Below the pieces are notes generated by a model, which made no database searches, was not told where the DNA came from, and saw only the letters and a list, made by a program, of their open reading frames with translations. A stretch of DNA of 10,608 nt, taken from a bacterium UBA1790 (GTDB lineage Bacteria > Bacteroidota > Bacteroidia > Bacteroidales > Muribaculaceae). Of the stretch, positions 6,749-10,608 are shown piece after piece. The stretch spans positions 5,409-16,016 of the forward strand of contig DCGA01000093.1 in the NCBI GenBank assembly GCA_002314465.1, read 5' to 3'. The stretch's first letter is position 1, and each line of letters starts with the position of its first letter. Both the position numbers and the translations under genes were made by a program.

Positions 6749-8029
6749 CTAGTCTGTTCTGAAAATAATGTTAACAATGTCATTTATGTCGGCAATGTCT
6801 ACTTTTTCATCGTCATTAACGTCGGCACGGTTTCCGTATCTCATGTGATTTGAAAAGGAAAGCATTGAGTTAAGAATACAATTTATATCTAGAATATCGA
6901 TATTATTATCGTTATTGACATCTCCAGCTTCGCTTCTTTTGCAAAGTTCTTTCATTTCTGGAAAGTCTTTTATTAATTGGTCGGCTAAAGCTTGTGCTCC
7001 TAGTGCTGAAGGGTGTAAATTATCTGAACTCAAAAATCCTTCGGTCCATTTAGCCCCTTTCTCCGTAGCATTAACAGCTGTTGCAAAATCAATATATTTG
7101 ACATTGTTCTGTCTTATCCAATTGTTTTTTGCTACGTGGCATCTTGTTGGTGTGTTAGGAATTGTAGAAATGATAAGTTGTATTCCATTCTCATCACAAT
7201 ATTTTTTTAGGTTTGTGAGTTGGTACATCCATGATGATTGAACTGTTTCTTCATCAGGGTCTGGATTGTTCATTCCTAAGAACCACAGAATGTAAGAGGG
7301 ATTAATAAATGGTTTCAAGCGTTCAATTTCAAAACTTGTATCCCACGCGGTTGCTCCGCTTAATGCATCAAAAAGGAAATTGAAATAACCGCTATTTCGT
7401 ACATAATATGGCCATCGTGCTGAAGCAACACTCATGTAAGAATCACCAAGAATCAATACAGGTCTATTAAAATCTGCGCAATCGGCTGTAAGAGTCCCAT
7501 TTGTGCCTGTGGTATTTACACTTTCAAAAAATGTAGTGCCATTATGGCCATAATACCAGTCAATAGGCCTATTAAGAGTTTGGTCTTTTGTCTTAATTTG
7601 AATTTTGGATTTAAATGACGATGCATCATTTCCCTTATAACTACCAATGAAAATATGTACACTAATTGTATCAATGATATTCAAATTATGTTTGATACTT
7701 GTGAACTCAGTTGTGTCTTTGTCTCGACTTACTCTTTTTATTGAGAGAATGCTATCATTTATTTCTAAATAGCATGCCGACAAGTAGTCCCCTTTCATAT
7801 CTGGTTGACGTTGCCCAATGCGTATGCACTCAAAGTGATCTATCCTTGAATTAAAAGAGAAGTATAATTCTTTATGAATATTATATGGGAAGTTTTTCAA
7901 TTCTAGACTCGTATGGTTTTGAATTGAATCTATTTGAATTAAGGAATTGTTGGTGCCGTTAATTGTTGATGATAGTGCTAATAAGTTGATAGCAACAGCG
8001 GATAGGATAAGGATTTTTTTTAGGGCCAT
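6749..8029 (-). CDS. Secreted SGNH/GDSL hydrolase with C-terminal type I dockerin
   Basis: This 426-residue exported esterase/lipase-like protein has three parts. It starts with a signal peptide (residues 1 to about 24). An N-terminal region (about 28-185) is probably beta-sandwich. The SGNH domain spans about 188-360. Catalytic blocks are intact: GDS (195-197, nucleophile S197), G225 in SGATAWD, GMN with N254, and DNLH with D336 and H339. Such domains in Bacteroidota often de-acetylate or de-esterify polysaccharides; the exact substrate is unknown. Residues 368-425 form a dockerin: two calcium-loop repeats, D370-V-N372-x-D374-x3-D378-x2-D381 and D403-V-N405-x-D407-x3-D411-x2-D414. No cohesin or scaffoldin gene is in the window. 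The gene is strikingly AT-rich and uses A/T-ending codons unlike its neighbours, suggesting recent acquisition. It converges on the ROK gene with a gap of only 26 nt and no evident terminator. About 290 nt of structured sequence precede it. Confidence 0.9.
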   Translation of the reverse strand: MALKKILILSAVAINLLALSSTINGTNNSLIQIDSIQNHTSLELKNFPYNIHKELYFSFNSRIDHFECIRIGQRQPDMKGDYLSACYLEINDSILSIKRVSRDKDTTEFTSIKHNLNIIDTISVHIFIGSYKGNDASSFKSKIQIKTKDQTLNRPIDWYYGHNGTTFFESVNTTGTNGTLTADCADFNRPVLILGDSYMSVASARWPYYVRNSGYFNFLFDALSGATAWDTSFEIERLKPFINPSYILWFLGMNNPDPDEETVQSSWMYQLTNLKKYCDENGIQLIISTIPNTPTRCHVAKNNWIRQNNVKYIDFATAVNATEKGAKWTEGFLSSDNLHPSALGAQALADQLIKDFPEMKELCKRSEAGDVNNDNNIDILDINCILNSMLSFSNHMRYGNRADVNDDEKVDIADINDIVNIIFRTD

Positions 8030-8035
8030 AATATT

Positions 8036-8164
8036 TCATTTTTTCGTATAAGTACCTGTTTTGCAGATAAGCACAAATTCTAAAATCGGATATTCGGGCA
8101 CAAAATACGTGAGCCTTGAATGTCGTTTCTTAGAGGCTCGGCAAAGCCCTACCACAAACGACAT
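8036..8164 (-). CDS. Possible 42-residue small ORF in the structured region (doubtful)
   Basis: ATG at 8164 opens a frame of 42 codons ending with TGA at 8038-8036, just 6 nt before the SGNH start codon. The frame stays open upstream to a TAG at about 8227. The product would begin MSFVVGLCRASKKRHSRL and end FVLICKTGTYTKK. It has no signal peptide or known motif. The same bases form the long stem and closing stem of the predicted RNA, which better explains their constraint. It could be a leader peptide coupling translation to the SGNH gene, but spurious reading of a non-coding RNA is more likely. Confidence 0.15.
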   Translation of the reverse strand: MSFVVGLCRASKKRHSRLTYFVPEYPILEFVLICKTGTYTKK

Positions 8165-8309
8165 ACAATGGCTCACGCCATAGTCTGTTCCTAGTTTCCT
8201 CTGGGCACTTATATAGCGTGAGCGCTATTGTCGATAGTCCTTGTGGTATGAAATTTTGCCGATTTCTAAGAAGGACAATACCTTTATAACGCGTCTTCGT
8301 TATCTGCAA
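8061..8309 (-). ncRNA. Highly structured RNA (6S-like candidate or long leader of the SGNH gene)
   Basis: The roughly 446-base gap between SGNH and dgt is not empty. Bases 8061-8070 (TTGCAGATAA) are perfectly complementary to 8300-8309 (TTATCTGCAA), closing a domain of about 250 nt. Inside, 8083-8089 pairs with 8259-8265 (7 bp) and 8101-8106 with 8253-8258 (6 bp). A long arm pairs 8108-8115 with 8170-8177 (8 bp) and 8120-8128 with 8156-8164 (9 bp). Local hairpins lie at 8213-8228 (6 bp, TGAG loop) and 8286-8303 (6 bp). Transcription is assigned to the minus strand because a consensus promoter sits just beyond its 5' end. On that strand, 8254-8240 reads ATTTCATACCACAAG, which as I recall it equals a segment of E. 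coli 6S RNA beside the central bubble. End-pairing plus an internal bubble fits 6S in outline, but length and branching do not fit cleanly. No T-run ends it before the SGNH start, so a structured 5' leader is the main alternative. Confidence 0.55.
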
Positions 8310-8338
8310 TGTAACATTGCAAAGTTATTATTTTTTTT
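8305..8338 (+). terminator. Weak terminator-like hairpin with T-run
   Basis: TGCAATG (8305-8311) pairs with CATTGCA (8315-8321) around TAA. It is followed by AAAGTTATTA and eight Ts (8331-8338). It could end a plus-strand transcript of the structured region. The stem is AT-rich, the T-run is offset by ten bases, and the same bases hold the minus-strand promoter, so this reading is less likely. Confidence 0.25.
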
Positions 8339-8351
8339 AAAACAGAACAAA
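8320..8351 (-). promoter_or_regulatory. Consensus Bacteroidota promoter driving the structured RNA / SGNH gene
   Basis: On the minus strand, TTTG (8351-8348) and TAACTTTG (8327-8320) are separated by 20 nt, an exact match to TTTG-N19-21-TAnnTTTG. Transcription should start near 8313, a few bases before the closing stem of the structured RNA. Transcription toward SGNH would give an untranslated leader of about 285 nt. Confidence 0.7.
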
Positions 8352-8415
8352 TTATTTTTAGTAAAAATAGTGTGTAGTATGAAATTGGTTAATGAAAATG
8401 AAATTAATTTACGCT

Positions 8416-8454
8416 GGTGGGGGTGGTGTGGGTGCGAAAAGTTTTGTATATTTG
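8416..8454 (+). promoter_or_regulatory. dgt promoter with G-rich upstream tract
   Basis: TATATTTG (8447-8454) is an exact -7 element, placing the transcript start around 8460. No TTTG lies at the -33 position. Instead a tract of G runs (8416-8434: GG, GGGGG, GG, GGG separated by one to three bases) occupies it. The tract could form a two-tier G-quadruplex or bind a factor. Bases 8352-8415 are AT-rich with nothing further recognised. Confidence 0.55.
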
Positions 8455-8475
8455 CATTTTATTATGGATAATATG

Positions 8476-9798
8476 ATGAATTGGGATAAACTCATTAGCG
8501 ACAAACGACTGGGGTTGGAACACTACCACGATAACAAGGGTGGCGTTCGCAGTGACTTTGAACGCGACTACGACCGTCTGGTGTTCTCTTCTCCTTTCCG
8601 CCGCTTGCAAAATAAGACTCAGGTGTTCCCGCTTCCCGGTAGCATCTTCGTTCACAACCGTCTCACCCACAGCCTTGAGGTGTCGTGCGTGGGAAAATCG
8701 CTCGCCGGCGAGGTTGCGCTTCAACTGCGCGAACGCCATGCCGATGAGCCCTGGTGCGACAAACTGCGTGACCTGGGCGAAATCGTAGCGGCCGCTTGCC
8801 TTGCCCATGACCTGGGCAATCCGCCGTTCGGTCACTCGGGAGAAAAAACCATTGGCGCTTACTTCAGCGAGGGCAAGGGCCTGAAGCTGCGTGAGCATTT
8901 TACCGAACAGCAGTGGAACGACCTCATCCACTTTGAGGGCAATGCCAATAGTTTCCGCACACTGGTGCATCAGTTTAATGGCCGTCGCCCCGGTGGTTTT
9001 GCAATGACCTATTCTACGCTCGCTTCTATCGTGAAGTATCCCTACTCGTCGTCACAGGCCGGGACCAAGGGTAAATTCGGTTTCTTCACAACCGAGAAAG
9101 AACAGTTTGAACGCATTGCCAACGAACTGGGTATGATTAAACTGGGCGAGGAACGTTATTCTCGCCATCCGCTTGTCTATCTTGTCGAGGCTGCCGATGA
9201 CATCTGTTACCAGATTATGGATATCGAGGACGGCCACAAACTCAAGATCATCAACACCGAGGAGACCATGAACCTGCTGCTTTCTTTCTTTGATGACGAG
9301 CGTCGCGACCACATGCATGAGGTACTCAAGCACGTTGCCGACCCCAACGAGAAGATTGCCTATTTGCGTTCGTCGGCTGTGGGCTTGCTTGTCCAGGAAT
9401 GTGCTCGCACCTTTGTTGAGCGTGAACAGGAGATTCTTGAAGGCCGCTTCGAGGGCTCTCTCATCGACAATATCTCGCCCCGCGCGACACAGGGTTACAA
9501 GCGTTGCGGCCAGGTGGCATTTGAACGCTTGTACCGTGCAGGTTATGTGGTCGATGTGGACCTCGCCGGTAACCGCATCATCAACCTCCTTCTTGAGAAA
9601 CTTATCGACGCGGTGATGCACCCCGAGCGCAACTATTCGCAGTTGCTGCTCAACAAGTTCCCGCAGCAATACGATGTTCATGCGGCATCGGTCTACGAGA
9701 AGGTGCAGGCTGTTCTCGACCATATAAGCGCTATGACCGACATCTATGCGCTTAATCTCTACCGCCAGCTCGACGGTATTTCTATCCCCACTGTATAA
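8476..9798 (+). CDS. dgt: Deoxyguanosinetriphosphate triphosphohydrolase (dGTPase)
   Basis: This cytoplasmic HD-domain hydrolase splits dGTP (and possibly other dNTPs in this clade) to the nucleoside and triphosphate, tuning dNTP pools. From ATG 8476 it has 440 residues, normal for Bacteroidota and shorter than E. coli Dgt. Signatures are MNWDKLI at the start, SSPFRRLQNKTQVF (38-51), HNRLTHSLEVS with metal ligand H65, ACLAHDLGNPPFGHSGE with H111-D112, VEAADDICYQIMD with D241, and SPRATQGYKR (334-343). All four HD metal ligands are present. The frame is open further upstream, with ATGs at 8392, 8464 and 8473. Those before 8464 fall upstream of or inside the promoter, and homologues usually begin MNW, so 8476 (or 8473) is chosen; 8464 would leave almost no leader. 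pncB follows 20 nt later, probably in the same transcript. Confidence 0.95.
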   Translation: MNWDKLISDKRLGLEHYHDNKGGVRSDFERDYDRLVFSSPFRRLQNKTQVFPLPGSIFVHNRLTHSLEVSCVGKSLAGEVALQLRERHADEPWCDKLRDLGEIVAAACLAHDLGNPPFGHSGEKTIGAYFSEGKGLKLREHFTEQQWNDLIHFEGNANSFRTLVHQFNGRRPGGFAMTYSTLASIVKYPYSSSQAGTKGKFGFFTTEKEQFERIANELGMIKLGEERYSRHPLVYLVEAADDICYQIMDIEDGHKLKIINTEETMNLLLSFFDDERRDHMHEVLKHVADPNEKIAYLRSSAVGLLVQECARTFVEREQEILEGRFEGSLIDNISPRATQGYKRCGQVAFERLYRAGYVVDVDLAGNRIINLLLEKLIDAVMHPERNYSQLLLNKFPQQYDVHAASVYEKVQAVLDHISAMTDIYALNLYRQLDGISIPTV

Positions 9799-9818
9799 CC
9801 ATAAAACAAACTACCATA

Positions 9819-10608
9819 ATGGAACAAATCGTTAAACACTTTACCGACAATGATGCATACACCTATAGTTGTATGTACTACATATTGCAGAAGTATCCTC
9901 GTGCCGAGGTTGAGTACACATTCTTCGACCGCAACCACACCAAGTATCCCAAGGGATTTGATGCGTTGCTGCAAGAGCAGGTAGACTATATGCCATCGGT
10001 AGTTATCACCGACGAGGAAGTCGACTTCATGATGAACAGGATGTACTTCCTGCCCATGTGGTTCTTCACCTACCTGCGCGGTTTCCGCTTCAATCCCGGC
10101 GAGGTCAACATCCATCAGGACGAGGAGGGTTACTTGAGCATCCTCATACGCGGCAAGTGGTACTCGACCATCATCTGGGAAATGGTGCTCTTGCAGTGCA
10201 TCAGCCAACTCATGCACACCATTAACGGCGACATGGAAGGCTATAACGCCGTGGTAGAGGAAAACCGCACTCGTGCCAAGGCCGAGCGCGCCCTTAAGAA
10301 CGGACTCATTATCAGCGATTTCGGCTCTCGCCGTCGCTTCTCGTTCGACCATCAGGATATGGTTGTTCGTGTTTTCAAGGAAGTGCATGAGCAAGGCGGC
10401 TACACCGACGAGAACGGTGAGTTCCACAAGTGGACCGGCTCATTCCCCGGCACAAGCAACGTCTATCTGGCAATGAAGCACAACCTTACCCCCATTGGTA
10501 CCATGAGCCACCAGCTCATCGAGTTTGAGGAGAACGTGAGCGGCTTGTTTGAGTGCAATTTCAACGTTATGCGCAAGTTCAGCGACGTCTATGACGGCGA
10601 CAACGGCA
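9819..10608 (+). CDS. pncB: Nicotinate phosphoribosyltransferase, 5' portion (3' end outside window)
   Basis: The first 263 residues of an enzyme that joins nicotinate to PRPP with ATP hydrolysis, forming nicotinate mononucleotide in the Preiss-Handler NAD salvage route. Recognisable blocks are NDAYTYSCMYYI (11-22), the EFGTRR-like DFGSRRRFS (167-175), GSFPGTSNVYLA (207-218) and PIGTMSHQ (225-232). H231 is the likely phosphorylated histidine of the family, by analogy with the Salmonella enzyme. The family usually runs to about 390-400 residues, so roughly a third is missing beyond the window edge; nothing suggests a broken gene. ATG 9819 follows the dgt stop by 20 nt with an A/T-rich spacer and no Shine-Dalgarno sequence. 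The protein is cytoplasmic. The pairing with dgt groups two nucleotide-metabolism genes, but no direct functional link is known to me. Confidence 0.95.
   Translation, partial: MEQIVKHFTDNDAYTYSCMYYILQKYPRAEVEYTFFDRNHTKYPKGFDALLQEQVDYMPSVVITDEEVDFMMNRMYFLPMWFFTYLRGFRFNPGEVNIHQDEEGYLSILIRGKWYSTIIWEMVLLQCISQLMHTINGDMEGYNAVVEENRTRAKAERALKNGLIISDFGSRRRFSFDHQDMVVRVFKEVHEQGGYTDENGEFHKWTGSFPGTSNVYLAMKHNLTPIGTMSHQLIEFEENVSGLFECNFNVMRKFSDVYDGDNG

Noticed and set aside
8061..8309. tmRNA, RNase P RNA, SRP RNA or retron ncRNA
   Set aside because: No tRNA-like TTCGA arm or CCA end, no RNase P core motifs, no SRP GGAA tetraloop helix, and no reverse transcriptase gene nearby.
8241..8471. Plus-strand 76-codon ORF across the intergenic region
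   Set aside because: Its composition looks like random translation of AT-rich promoter DNA. It runs over the minus-strand promoter, the G-rich tract and the dgt -7 element.
8392..8475. 28-residue N-terminal extension of dGTPase
   Set aside because: It is upstream of or within the TATATTTG promoter element and includes a translated G-rich tract; the conserved protein starts at MNW.
9052..9723. 223-codon minus-strand ORF opposite dgt (similar one at 9759-10427 opposite pncB)
   Set aside because: Both are antisense shadows of clearly conserved genes, and their products lack recognisable domains.
1..10608. CRISPR array, tRNA, rRNA, insertion sequence or phage gene
   Set aside because: I read both strands and saw no regularly spaced direct repeats, no tRNA cloverleaf, no rRNA-like segment, and no transposase or integrase motif.

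Overview
The window looks like chromosomal DNA of a gut-type member of the Bacteroidota, most likely order Bacteroidales. Coding starts lack Shine-Dalgarno sequences. Several upstream regions carry the Bacteroidota -7 element TAnnTTTG (TATATTTG, TATTTTTG, TAACTTTG). The proteins are of Bacteroidales type: a DUF4855-like protein, a renin-binding-protein-type GlcNAc 2-epimerase, a secreted SGNH hydrolase ending in a dockerin, and a dGTPase next to nicotinate phosphoribosyltransferase. Genus cannot be settled from the sequence alone.

Layout. (1) 1-3068, plus strand: a three-gene run of tight spacing. It holds the 3' part of a DUF4855-like gene, an unrecognised exported protein (1-base TAATG overlap), and an N-acylglucosamine 2-epimerase. 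A strong intrinsic terminator follows at 3113-3153. (2) 3173-5323, minus strand: a XylE/GLUT-type sugar:H+ symporter followed 6 nt later by a secreted endonuclease/exonuclease/phosphatase-fold protein. (3) 5324-5510: a divergent control region with a promoter on each strand and a perfect ATTTGA-TT-TCAAAT palindrome at the predicted transcription start of the transporter. (4) 5511-6722, plus: a ROK-family transcriptional repressor. (5) 6749-8029, minus: an AT-rich, probably acquired gene for a secreted SGNH hydrolase with a C-terminal type I dockerin. (6) 8030-8475: a long non-coding gap. It contains a heavily base-paired segment of about 250 nt whose ends are complementary over 10 bp, preceded by a textbook minus-strand promoter. 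(7) 8476-10608, plus: dgt and the 5' part of pncB, 20 nt apart.

How the parts may work together. Blocks 1-4 read as a carbohydrate-handling locus. The ROK repressor probably senses a sugar and controls the divergent permease operon. The epimerase interconverts ManNAc and GlcNAc, an amino-sugar step linked in this phylum to host sialoglycan use. The DUF4855-like and exported proteins may act on a glycan outside the cytoplasm, but their functions are unknown. Blocks 6-7 border a housekeeping nucleotide/NAD segment.

The most unusual element is the structured RNA at about 8061-8309. It is either an independent small RNA (a 15-nt stretch resembles the central bubble of E. coli 6S RNA) or a long switching leader of the SGNH-dockerin gene. 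Its internal repeats allow mutually exclusive pairings.
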